From Neckera pumila (lineage: Eukaryota > Streptophyta > Bryopsida > Hypnales > Neckeraceae), in NCBI GenBank assembly GCA_963969595.1, contig OZ018410.1, positions 37,243,413 to 37,307,412 on the forward strand: 64,000 nt of DNA, in the 5' to 3' direction. The notes under the pieces were generated by a model that was not told the origin of the DNA, made no database searches, and saw only the letters and a program-made list of their open reading frames with translations. Each line of letters begins with the position of its first letter. The first letter of the stretch is position 1. The position numbers and the translations under genes were made by a program. Positions 34,939-46,259 of this stretch are shown here, piece by piece.

Positions 34939-37900
34939 AGTTGCTCCAGAAGTAGGGACGGTTGCGAGTGCGTAAAACTAATTTACTTCTGCTCCACTAC
35001 CATTATCAACAATGGCAATAATTCGGCGGCAGACATGCGGTTTGGAGCACAAGCCGATGCTGCATCATAATCTGTCAATGACGTAAGAGGGTAGCCAATC
35101 CGGCGATGGCGCTTGATCTGGCACTGGAGCTACAAGTACGCTCTGAAACGGCGAGAAACAGCTTCCTATGGGGCATGTTGGGCCGTTGGTGATTCGAAAT
35201 TCTGATAGAATGCACTTCTGAAATTTCACATATCGAATGTTAATCAGTGACTACTTTAGAAGTCGAAGCAGAGACTCTTTTCAAAAAATCTTGATGGACA
35301 GCAGTACTATCTTACGCCCTAAAGCAGCGTTAGAACTGAGGAGATGACGGTGCAAATTCTGAGGAGCCACGTAAAAAGAAGCTACATGACACGTATGTCA
35401 GATGGGTAGAGGTAATTGAAGGAGCTGGATGAGTCAGGAAGGTGGATTTCACTCAACACAAACTGGCTACAGATGATTGCCGCATTGGAAGAACTCAATT
35501 TATTCAGACAGACAGTAGAAAATCCTCAAGCAGGATGCGCAACGGAAATGTGTTGATCTTCTACTGCAAGTGATGCGTAAAGTCTAGAGCTACGTAGGGG
35601 AACTTCAGATACTGCTCCGTGTGGAGGTGATCTGGTGGCGAATGCAAACAGGTCACAAACGAATCACCCGCGTCTGTCTATAGCTTCTAAAGTCATTCTT
35701 CGCGGTGACAGAAAGTGCAAGGAGGGTGCAAGAGAGCTTGCAAGTTGGCCAGCTGCGTGTGATTGTGGATGTTATGAAGGATCGCCAGTATTGGATAGGC
35801 TTAATGTAGGGACCGAGTAGGGACCATTATGAATGGTTGACCGGCTACATGCTGGCGACGGCAGAGAGTTCCGTGTCTGCACATGGTCGTCTTCTGCCAT
35901 GGCTGCAACAACCCTGTTTTCACTCGTCTCCTCTGTCACGTACTTTTCTCCTTCGATGTGCTTGAATATTTATTTCTACTAATGCATGGATCGGAGTAAA
36001 GCTCATAATTATTTCTGGTGATAATTTGCACACGCTTATCGTGCTGATTGCAACGGGGAGCTGCTAGATCTCAGCTTCTCAAGGATTAATACGTGATGTC
36101 TCTGTCTCGCAGCCTGTGAGAACTGAGAACGTGCAAACTTGAATGGTGGTCTCGGCTCCTGAGTAAATCCAGTACAGCAATTGAGTTTATTGGTCTCCAG
36201 GAGCAGTCATACTGCAGTTCAGGCTGACTGATGGGCTGACAGACGGGCTGACAAATGGGCTGACACGAGGTGCTACTTTCTTAATGACAAGAAACGAGAG
36301 ATGTTCACTTCGGACAGCTCACTTGGTGGCTCTGTTCGTCTGGCCGGATACATGGAGTTCAGGCATTGGCCACGGTCAACGTCAGTTTCAATTGCATTCT
36401 GCCTTGCAGGGAGCTTTACTGTAGACTAAATCTCTCTCTTCTCTTGTATTCACGACCAGAGGTCCAGGAAACTGGCTGACGCAATGTCTTTATGTAGATC
36501 ACTTGAGCAGGGACACACGGTTCTAAAAGAAATGCCAGTCAGACATGGTGTCCCTAGTCAGGTTTCCAAAGGGCACATTGCGGCTGTTTATCATATCATA
36601 GCTCCTTGATTCTTCAAGCATTGCCAGACATACTGTAGATGAATATCGGCAAAATCCCTCCATGAAGGTTTCAAGAAGTTCGCTTCTGGCAGTCATTGCC
36701 GAGGCGATCGTTTAAGATTATAGACTGTCGGGTTACACAAATTGAAATTAAAATCCCTTTCACTCAAATCAGACCGATGAATTACTCCATCGGAGGTGGA
36801 TAGGGAAAAACAAGGATTTTTTTTGGAAGTGTAGGGTTCAAGCCAAATTTAAGTTATACAATGGTCAAGTCAATGAAAGGCTTCAGTATAACTTACATCA
36901 CCGCCCAAATCTGGCATCTTTTTTTCTGCACAGGAGACCACAAGACAATATTGCCCAAGCCACTGGGCTGTTGCAAGGACGGACATGACTATCGTGCACC
37001 ATGTCAGGAATCAGGACGACCCCAGGCAGTATCACGAACTCACTTACACCTCATATGGCCACGATACAGACGGTTCTTGTCTTAATCCATGTTCTGAACT
37101 GAATTTTATTTACCTACAGTTACAAATTTCAAGATTGACTTGTACACTAGAAGAGCTTTTTGATTTATATGGAACCCGCTAATGTGGTTGGTCCGACTCA
37201 GCAGGCCCACTGCAACACGCTGAAGTGTCTCTCTAAACGTTTTCTTCTAAGATCTTTTAAGATCAATGGTGTAGAACATTTGAAGTGTTGCTTCAGCGTG
37301 TTGCAGTGGGGCTGCTCGGTCAATTAGCTTAGACTTTAGATAGCTCAGTCAGCTACATGCATACCCCCCAGTACCTTTGATTTTTACTGTTGCAGCAGTT
37401 AATAGAGCGCTTTGACATTCCTGGATAGCATGCAAAGCGTTACGTAGCCATTTTTCACTGCAGGCATACGTAGCTAATTCCTGGATAAAAAGCAAATAGT
37501 ATGGCAAAGCAATACTTAGGCCTCATGGGACTTGTTCGTAAGAGTTACAGCTGCCTACTTGCAACTGATTAAACCACGTTAACATCATCTGCCATGCAAC
37601 GTAACTTGCAACTAAGAAGGTTGAAGACGAGATGGGTCTTCAACCTGTATCCCAGCTCATTGAAAACACCCTGGTCTACAGTGCCCTTCGACCTAAGTTG
37701 ATCCTAGTCTGAGAAGTCTTCAAGCCTTGACTGAGGTGTCTTGTCTAGAATGTGGTGTCAAGGAAGCCATGAAGAAATTGAAGCAATGATGTCAGCTACG
37801 GGATTTTTCTTCTTGAGTTCATGTATTCGAGATGCAGGCCCAATTCAGATGTGACCACGTACTAGAGTGTGCAGGTTGCGTTTCTGTAAAGGAGATGCAC

Positions 37901-39065
37901 ATGTCTTGTCGTCCTTATCAGAAGAAGAACTTAGTCACCTTCAAGCAAATATCTGTCTGCGACATCCCAGAAGTTAAGGCAACTCATGTCCTTCCCATCC
38001 ACTTGAAGTGCTGAATTACTTTAGGCGTGGTACATGGCTTATTAATATTTGGTGAAAGGCTGGGGTACAGTGATCAATGTTGCATGTTCTTCTGGATTGC
38101 TCAGAACGTCAGACACGATGTAGATGTTGAGGTCTAGCTCTGCTTAAAAATGACGTTTCCAGGAAGCGTCAGTTTCACAGGCCTAAAGTTGAAAGGAAGA
38201 GATTCAAGTCGGCAACGGAATAACGACTAGGTAGGAGCAATAATACAAGATCAGTCCAGGTGGTATCAGCCGAGACCAGCTCAGTCATGTGCTTGCATGA
38301 AGCAACAGCTATGTCAGGAAACCACGCAGTGTTACGATGGAGTACAGCTCTTGCCCTCTCTTGGGGACCTTGTAAAGTGATATCTCCTCTACCTTCCGTC
38401 CCTCCTCCCCTGGATTATTTTTCATCCGAAACCACACCTTAATTTTCCTTTCAAGCTCCGATCCACCAGGAAGCTCCACTGGATCGTGAAGTTATCAGAA
38501 AGAAGCTCGTAATGATAATGATAGGGATTAGCGCATCTGGCCATTGAAAACAAATTAATTAGTTAACTAAACCATTGACCATTCTAATCGTCCTGCAAAC
38601 TTTGTGTCAAGTGATTTATTGTTAGTTATACTATTCCCTCGTACCCACAATTCTCAGATTGTGCATAATTAAAATGTCGGCAGAAGCTGGCAAGATTCTT
38701 CAAGATACTGGCAAGTGGCAACTGTAATACAGTGCGTGCTATCAATTTGTCATTTTTTTAATCCTGCACTCTATGCAGCTGATTCTGAAGTAGTACTATG
38801 TGCATAGGGAGGCTAAATAGATTCTGCGTATATCTAAAGAAAGTTGCTTGGTGACCTCAGAGTTTAATAATACTAAGCATTTTCAGCTGCAAATCCTGAT
38901 GCAGGTGGTCATTGAGCTTAACGCCATCGTTGACAAAGTATACGATGCATTTATCGAGTGAAAGGGCTGAACTGTCACAGCTAATGCTCATGTACACTGG
39001 TTTCGAAGTGGCAAACTGAAGAGTCCAAACGTACTTCATGCCAGGTTCTGTGATGTTCAATCTGT
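34939..39065. other. Less AT-rich gene-free region upstream of the zinc-finger gene
   Basis: Base composition here is visibly more balanced than in the flanking repeat fields, yet no frame has a recognisable product and no exon chain could be built. It may hold regulatory sequence of the zinc-finger gene, a non-coding transcript, or decayed genic DNA. Three or four GGGCTGACA words recur at 36230-36265. The long hairpin at 37187-37325 is listed separately. Confidence 0.4.
37187..37325. repeat. Near-perfect inverted repeat with about 30-bp arms and a 70-bp loop
   Basis: The left arm contains CCCACTGCAACACGCTGAAG (about 37207-37226) and the right arm contains CTTCAGCGTGTTGCAGTGGG (about 37290-37310). 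Pairing extends outward through GACTCAGCAG/CTGCTCGGTC. Inside, TTCTAAGATCTTTTAAGATC is itself partly self-complementary. It could be a small MITE, or a hairpin RNA precursor. No target-site duplication was identified, so its nature is open. Confidence 0.65.
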
Positions 39066-39069
39066 TTAT

Positions 39070-39325
39070 GTGAACAGTAAGTGGATTGCAGAAATATTCC
39101 TGAACATGTTTTTTTATGGCAGCACTGTGCAATAGCACAATTTCTGTGAACAGTGAGTGGATTGCAGTGAGCAGAAATAATCCTGAATATGTTTTTTTTT
39201 AATGGCAACACTGCAATAGCACAATTTCTGTGAACAGTGAGTGGATTGCAGTGAGCAGAAATACAGTAATCCTGGATATGTTTTTATTTATGGCAACACT
39301 GTGCAATGGCACAAGTTTCTACTTG
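39070..39325 (+). repeat. Three tandem copies of a roughly 80-90 bp unit
   Basis: Units begin near 39070, 39148 and 39232 with GTGAACAGTGAGTGGATTGC (or AGTAAG) and continue CAGAAATA, CCTGAATATG/CCTGAACATG, TTTTT and ATGGCAACACTG/ATGGCAGCACTG to GCAATAGCACAATTTCT. The third unit decays after GCACAAGTTTCT. Confidence 0.85.
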
Positions 39326-39459
39326 CTGAGACAACGAAGTCAACTCTTATTCCCTTAATACCTGACGTTCAAATTTACCAACAATGGATGAACATACATC
39401 CCCAGCACACAAGAATGCCTTTTTTTTTCATCCCATTGATTTTTTAAAAGATTCTTGTG

Positions 39460-40605
39460 TTAGTTCTTTAACATTTGTGTGGTATAGCTTTTGAAGACTT
39501 TCCTTTGCAAATATTCTATAATTCAAGGGGTACCAAGAAGTTTAGTGTCAAAAAATAACTTTTTTAGTTTAAGAAATGATCCTTTTAAAAACAACTTGAA
39601 TAAATAAAATAAAATAAAAATAATCAAAAATCACTATGATTAGAACTTAAACATTTTGCATAAAATTCTTTTGAAAATTACAAATATTCAATCTATAATT
39701 GATTTTAGAAGGATTAACACTGAATTTTTGGCTTCAAATTTTATTGAAGAATATTGGTTTGTATACTAGTTGTTCTAACCACATGGATATAATCTATAGA
39801 TCATATTTTACAACTACTATTTTAGAGTCATGATTAAATTATTTTTCTAAAGTTGCATTTAATAATACATCTTCACAATTTTGGAAATCTTGGACTATCC
39901 CTAGTCTTAAGAAGGGTTAACCCTAGAAGGATGCTAAGGCCAAATAGTATCCGATGGATGACTTTCAAAATTATTGTACAAATGAAAAAGTCACCTGTTG
40001 GTCCAAAAACCAAATGCAAAAAACATGGAATATACTGAAAAAAATTGAAATTTTACCACAAAGATAAGATTAAAATCAAAGATGTACTGATGTAGACTTT
40101 GCTAAAATTTGTACTTTAATTTGCCAACTTTAATACTGTATTAAGTTCAAACATCTATCAAGATTAGAAAGTATTCTTTGGTCCAAATAGTTATATGGTA
40201 ATCTATTCATTAATATTATTTAACTTTGAAACTTTGAAGTTGCATTTTTACACATTTAAAGGACATGTGAATTGTCCTTCAAAATTTCAAATATACTTTT
40301 TTTTAGGCAAAATACCTTTTTGATATAGAAATAAAATGGAGAGTATATCTTACATCAAAGATAAGCTTTATGATATTCATTATGAAAAAGTGTGAAAGTA
40401 AAATAATATAGAGACTGTATCTTGTTATAGACTTAGTGAAATTAATTGAAGAAAAAATCAAATTTCGAGAATGTGCTATAGAAAAAAATGGTCATTTTAA
40501 AATATTAGAAGACAGATTACGTAGCAGAAGCTTATATTTGATACATTTTATAGCACTATCAATTATTTAAACTTCACAAATAGTTCTAATCTGTTCTACA
40601 TTTTA
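39460..40605. other. Gene-free AT-rich stretch
   Basis: No gene or bounded element can be supported. Confidence 0.4.
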
Positions 40606-40610
40606 TTCTT

Positions 40611-41362
40611 TTAACCCCTAAACGACCAAGCTGTATTTTTTGGCAACATAGCAATTTTGGGCAGCGGACTGCGAATGGAGTTTTTGTTTTTTTTCTTTGA
40701 CAATTTTACACAACATGTGTCCAAGGAGTAGCTTCAAAACCCAACAATTTTCGTAATTATTGACTACATAGTTAAAAAGTTATTGCATGATATGTGATTT
40801 TCTTTGAACTTTGAGAAGCCCATGCCCTGGGCCCCTCAAAAAATTTCTTTAAAAATGACTTTTAAAAGAAACAAAAATTTGAAATTGGTTCTTTAGATTT
40901 ATATACATGTGGAAAGCTTTGAATCATTCAATTTTGATCAATGAGTCAAAATTATGAAGAGTTTAAGTTTGCGGGTAGTTATGGTTTTTAAAGACTCCAG
41001 ACCTATCCTCAACTTAAACTCCTCATAACTTTTGACTCAATAATTGAAACTGAATGATACAAAGTTTCCCAAGTATATATAAATCTGAAGAACCAATTTC
41101 AATTTTTTATTTGAAAAAAAATCATTTTTAAAGAATTTTTTTGAGCTTTCCGGACTGCCCAAAGTTCAAAGAAAATCACATATCATGCAATAACTTATTA
41201 ACTATGTAGTCAATAGTTACAAAAATTATTGGACCTCAAAGCTACTCCTTGTCCATATGTTGTGTAAAATTTTCAAAGAAACAAAATAAAAACTCCATTT
41301 GTAGTGAGCTACCCAAAATTGCTATGATGCCAAAAAACACAGCTTGGTCCTTTAAGGGTTAA
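40611..41362. mobile_element. TTAA-flanked fold-back element E5
   Basis: TTAA lies at 40611-40614 and 41359-41362. The whole unit is one palindrome with arms of about 360 bp. The left arm has ACCCCTAAACGACCAAGCTG, GGCAACATAGCAATTTTGGG, GTCCAAGGAGTAGCTT and GTTATTGCATGATATGTGAT, and the same words return reversed on the right. The centre is near 41000, at GACTCCAGACCTATCC. Both arms correspond to the left (A) end of E1 and E2, as if two A halves had joined head to head. Confidence 0.85.
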
Positions 41363-41681
41363 AATCACAATAAGATTTTAAATCAATACATAAACTATGC
41401 TTTATACATGGTGTTGTTGGCTCTTTTTTGAAGATTCTTGGAAACCTGAAACTAAACTACAGAAGCTTCATATTATTAGTTTTGCTCTTTCTATATAAAA
41501 AATGGATTCCAAAATTAATTTTTGAAACCAAAAATAAATGTGCTAAAATCTAATACATAGGTATTCTGCGTTTGGAAACAATTTACTATAGAAACCATAA
41601 AATAATTAATATAACTTGAATTTAGATCAATTATGTGCACATATTTTGAATTCAATTGAACATACAAAAACCCTAAAACCA

Positions 41682-41695
41682 GGGGGGGGGGGGGG
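41682..41695 (+). repeat. Run of 14 G
   Basis: A homopolymer directly before TTAA at 41701-41704, where another CCCTTAAATG-type terminus begins. Assembly length errors are possible here. Confidence 0.9.
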
Positions 41696-41700
41696 AACTC

Positions 41701-42550
41701 TTAACCCTTAAATGTCTTGATCCATTGTGAAATGGTCAAACTTCGTCTCTGAGCTAAATTTAGCATTTTAAATTGTGTTAAAAAAAACTTTATATTTTTG
41801 TCACTTGAGATTCTAAATTATATATCATCGTGGAAAATTTCAATTTGTTTCATGAAAAATTGTAATTGTTATCATTTTTGTTGCCAAAATTGACCATAAA
41901 CAAGTAAAATAGTAAAAACAATCCAAACAATTTGAAAATTTTTCAAGAGTTACAAGTAGCAATAGAGATTAGTGTGAAAAAATTTCAATTGGTTATTTTA
42001 TTTTTTACACCTAAAACAACCACAACAACGACCTGTAAGTCAAATTTGACTATCAAACCAAATTTATCCTTTTATTTAATAGATGTATAAAATTTTGATA
42101 TTTTTTGCCGGTGGAAAATGCATTTTCTATTTATGCTTTATTTTTTAATAATTTTGATGAGAAAACCAAATTGTTGTGGTTTTTTAAAGCTAAAGGTGGA
42201 AATCAAATTATATAAATAATGATATATATTAGAATAATCTGTAATTGTAACCATAAATGAAAAATGGAATGAAAAACATAATTCTATAATTTAAATATAA
42301 AATAAATTTAAATAAGAAATTAAAAAATTATAAATGAAAAACACACCATACTGTGTTATTTGGATTCTATTGCAATAACTTTCTCAATTTTTGACATTTT
42401 TTTAAATTTTGAAATGGAGTAGAAACAAAACCTCTCAAGTTCCATTTTCTTTGTTTAAATCAAATTCCAGAAATAGTTATTTTGAAAGTTACAATTGAGG
42501 TTGACCAAAGCGCATCCACTTTATGGGAGTAGTTTAATAGAAGTGACTAA
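41701..42550. mobile_element. Possible partial TTAA-type element
   Basis: It begins TTAA then CCCTTAAATGTCTTGATCC, like the family termini. No matching right end was found before 42551, where another left end starts. Confidence 0.3.
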
Positions 42551-44750
42551 TTAATCCCTAAAGTATCAAACATTAGAGCAAATTTCAGGCCTCCGGAAGG
42601 CTGCTGCACTACCCTCTAAAGTACCCTAAAATTTGATTTTTTGGGGCTGAAAAATTCATTTTTCCCCTATTTCTGGGTAGTTGAAATTGCAATGACAGTG
42701 GCACAGGAACCCAATTTTACAATTTAAATTTTTTGTGAAAAAATAAATAAAAATAAAAGTAAAAACTTATCTTAAAAAATGTATTACAAAAAACAAAATA
42801 AAAAACAAAAAATAAAGACACACAAAATCTGACTGTTTCGGCGAGCAGCCAACTTGGTTGACTACTCACCGAGGGACTTTTTCAGATTGACATGCCAAGC
42901 TTGGAAATAGCTTGGCATGCCTGGAGGAGCACTCCAAAGGGTTGATCTTTTCTCTAATGTTCTCCGAGGGACACTTGGGATTTTGGGCAGGCTTATGTAA
43001 CCTCAAGTTTTGACTTGATTTTTTGAAGCTTTTTTTTGAGGTACGGAAACACATTAGCTTTCTAAAAATATAATTTTTTTTTCAATTGGTGCCCGGAAGC
43101 AAAAGTTAAGCCAACCAAAGTCTTAAAAGTAGTTCGCCGAGCAAAACCAAAAAAACACAAAGAAATGTATATTTTTGAATTTTGAATGTTTTTTGAAATA
43201 TTATGCTTTGGACTACATTTGAAGCTTTGATTCATTCTATTTGGACTAGTATTGAGAAAGTTATGGACGATCTCGTATTTCGGACAATTTACACATCTTC
43301 TTCAAAAAAGAACTTATAGAAATTTTTTTTGAATGCAATTTTCAATTTTTTTCAATTTTTTTCTTGATAGGGTGAAACTTGTTTGTAAGAAGAGTCTCAC
43401 AATTGGAATTGTGATTTTTCAATTCCATCTTAGAGCTATTAACAATTTAGTCTTTTGTTCAATTTTAGACCTACTTCTACTTAACAATTTTTTTATATGT
43501 GAAAATCAAGTTTTGACATTTTGAAATTCTCCATCCTACCCCACTTTCAACTCAAATGTTCAATAGAAAAAATTTAAATTTATGGTCAACAGTGCAAAAC
43601 ATTCTCACAAATGGCAATAATATTCATTGAAATTGCAGGCCAGCAGTCCAAAAAATTTATTTTTCCAACTTCAAATGCTAGTGTCTCCCAATCTGTACTG
43701 TCAAACTTCATGAAGTTTTTACCACATGATTTGAGGCAAGTAAAGTACAATGGGGGGACAAAAGTATTGTCGCCACTTTTTGTTCCCACACAAACACTCC
43801 CATTTTCAAACACTATTTTTTATAATTTTGATATAATTCTTGGATCTTTGCATTCCCACTCAGTCCAATCATGCATACCAAATTTCAACTTCAAGAAAGT
43901 AAAACTCCATTTTTGGTAAATTTTTCAAGCTAATTTTCATAGTTTTACATAATATTCTATTGAAAACAATTAATGATGAACTTTTTAAATTCAGTTGTGG
44001 AGATATGTAAGGAATATCTATAAGCACATCTTACATTCAACAAGCATCTCCAAAAAAATATCATAGCTCTTTCTATAAAAAATTCAATGTTGAGGTGATA
44101 GTGTCCTAATTTTGGAAAATAAATATTTTTTATTGTAATTAGATTTTGGCAAGGCAATTGTACATTTGTACCATCATCCTCAAATGTACAAAATTAGTTA
44201 CAATGCACTGATTAAGTAGCAAAATCTAATTACAATAAAAGATATCTACTTTTAAAATTAGGACACTACCACCCCAATATTGAATTTTTTATAGAGAAAG
44301 CTGTAAAACTTCTTTGGAGATCATGCTTGTTAAAAGGTAAGATGTCCATATGGATATTTCCTATATATCTCCACAATTCCCTATATATCTCCACAAAAAT
44401 TCATCATTAATTGTTTTCAATAAAAGATTATGTAAAACTATGATAATTGGCTTGAAAAATTCACCAAAAATGGAGTTTTACTTTCTTGAAGTTGAAATTT
44501 GGTATGCATGATTAAGACTAAGTAGGAATGCAATGATCCAAGGATTACATAAAAATTGTAAAAAATAGTTTTTGAAAATAGAAAAGTTTGTATGGGAACA
44601 AAAGGGGGCGACAATACTTTTGTCCCTCTATTGTATAAGATCCTTTGGTTCTTTTTTAAAAAAAAATTTGTTTTTTTAGATGATCGTAGCTGATGTGGTA
44701 CTTTTGAATGGTTTTGGAGCCAACAAATGCCTTGGTATTTTAGGGGTTAA
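42551..44750. mobile_element. TTAA-flanked element E7 carrying a nested fold-back
   Basis: TTAA lies at 42551-42554 and 44747-44750. The left end is TCCCTAAAGTATCAAAC and the right end, reversed, CCCCTAAAATACCAAGGC. The interior at 43190-43740 has the family words (GAAGCTTTGATTCATTCTAT; CTAGTGTCTCCCAATCTGTA). A D-type palindrome occupies 43752-44629. A family B-like start (CATTAGAGCAAATTTCAGGC) lies at about 42571. Without the nested palindrome it would be about 1.3 kb. Confidence 0.55.
43752..44629. mobile_element. Fold-back element D3, arms of about 430 bp
   Basis: The ends are CAATGGGGGGACAAAAGTAT and, reversed, CAATAGAGGGACAAAAGTAT, each next to a TA. Almost the whole length pairs with itself: ATGCATACCAAATTTCAACT, CAAGCATCTCCAAA and AAATTAGTTACAAT recur in reverse. 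TA flanks and the GGGACAAAA terminus point to a mariner/Stowaway-like origin (inference). No coding sequence is present. Confidence 0.75.
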
Positions 44751-45275
44751 CCTCTAAGCGCTTAAGCAACCATGTTTGGTCGTTGTCTGACTTTGGGCAG
44801 AATTTTGGGCAAAAAAAAACTTTTTTTCAATTTTTTATTTTTTTTTCAAAGACTACGTTGTCTTTTAGTTCTTATACTCAAAACTCAGATCGCTATGGTC
44901 AAAAAAAAATTAGAAGAAAAATAGCACAAAAAATTTAGATTTGTTTAGTACTATTTGAAAAAAGTGTTGGTGTTCTCATTATGAGATCTTATGCATTTTT
45001 TTCACTAATCAATAGAAACCACAATTTTGACCAATCCAAAAAAAAAATCAAAAGCTAAAGATAGAAATTTTGTTTTTGGTGAATTTTTGAAGTTGTATCT
45101 TCAAAATTCATTTAAGAAAATCTAAAAATAGTTTTATAATTTTGACCGTATAGATACTTTCTACTTTTTGTACTTCACATTATCTTCTTTTATGCAAACT
45201 TCAAAAAAAATTTAGAACTCGTATTTTATAACAAATTTGTATTTTGTTCAAATTCCTTGAGCTTTTAGGAGTTAA
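44747..45275. mobile_element. TTAA-flanked element E8 (529 bp)
   Basis: TTAA lies at 44747-44750, shared with the right end of E7, and at 45272-45275. The left end is CCTCTAAGCGCTTAAGCAAC and the right end, reversed, CTCCTAAAAGCTCAAGGAAT. Non-coding. Confidence 0.6.
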
Positions 45276-45427
45276 ATAGACCATATATCTTATCTAATTT
45301 TCTGCTCAAGGCATGAAATAGGAAGCTTGTGTTACCTATAATTTTCAAATGTTGTGAATAAATCATATGCTATATTAGTTGAAAAAAAAATTCAATTACA
45401 TTCCTTACTACATTGTTTTTCTTATTT

Positions 45428-45850
45428 ATACTAGTGTGACCCTGTGCCGTTGGCTCAATTTTCATCTACTCCCGGTTCCACTCCTGGTTCTACTTCCGAT
45501 TCTACTCCCAATTCTACTCCCGGTTCCACTCCCAGTACCAAGAATGCCACCAAAATCAAAGTAAAAGTAATTTTTAATTTTTTAATCAATAAATACTTTG
45601 AAATTCAATAACTTTTGCACCACCGCTCCAAATGCCACGAAACCAAGCCGGTGCACCCCTCCTCGGCAAGAGTTTTCCGACGGTACCAAGCACGCGGCCG
45701 GGGGATGCACGGTCAGGAAGTTGTCCACGCTACAAACAAAACAAAACAAAACAAACAAACAAACAAACAAACAAACAAACAAACAAACAAACAAACAAAC
45801 AAACAAACAAACAAACAAACAAACAAACAAACAGCCTCATTTAAGGTATT
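45428..45850 (+). repeat. Repeat family F, copy 1, with GGTTCCACTCC minisatellite and (AAAC)n
   Basis: In order: CTAGTGTGACCCTGTGCCGT, CAATTTTCATC, five to six 12-bp units of the GGTTCCACTCCC type, AAAATCAAAGTAAAAGTAAT, a GC-richer block (CCACGAAACCAAGCCGGTGC; ACCAAGCACGC; GATGCACGGTC), then (AAAC)n at about 45733-45833 and TTTAAGGTAT. Copy 2 is at 47600-48053, inverted. Diverged relics are at 4310 and 27175. The class is unknown. Confidence 0.8.
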
Positions 45851-45956
45851 GATTTTTTTTAAATACCTTCTATTTTTAGTTCATACATTTTTTCCATACA
45901 TTGCTCACACTTTCTTTTAATACATTGTCATGTCTAATAGACTTGTCAAAAGGGAT

Positions 45957-46255
45957 CATTAGGAAAAATTTCAGCCCTCCAGAAGGCTGCGAGTTTGGTA
46001 CCCGCCCGGTGCAATTATGGAAAAAAATCAAAATCAAAAATTATTTTTTAGTATTAAAAATTGGGTGCTAACGTGGCACTAGTAGTGCCACATTAGATGT
46101 GTATTTTTTTAGTTTTTTTTAATTTTCTTTAATTTGTTTTTCAAAAAAAAAAAATTTAAGAATTTTTTTTTTTTATTCATTCTGAAATTGCACCAAAGGG
46201 GTCCCGTAAATCATTTCCTTAGTGGCCTTCTTGAGGGCTGAAATTTTTCCTAATG
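45957..46255. mobile_element. Family B MITE, copy 3 (best preserved)
   Basis: The ends are CATTAGGAAAAATTTCAGCC and, reversed, the same 20 bases. The inverted repeat continues as CTCCAGAAGGC on the left and CTCAAGAAGGC on the right. The core is the palindrome GTGGCACTAGTAGTGCCAC. One side has CCCGGTGCAATTATGG and the other GCACCAAAGGGGTCC. Confidence 0.8.
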
Positions 46256-46259
46256 TGAA

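Noticed and set aside
45598..45920. Frames coding for long KQTN or FVCL repeats
   Set aside because: They are translations of the (AAAC)n tract and its complement in family F. The frame changes and repeat context show no gene.
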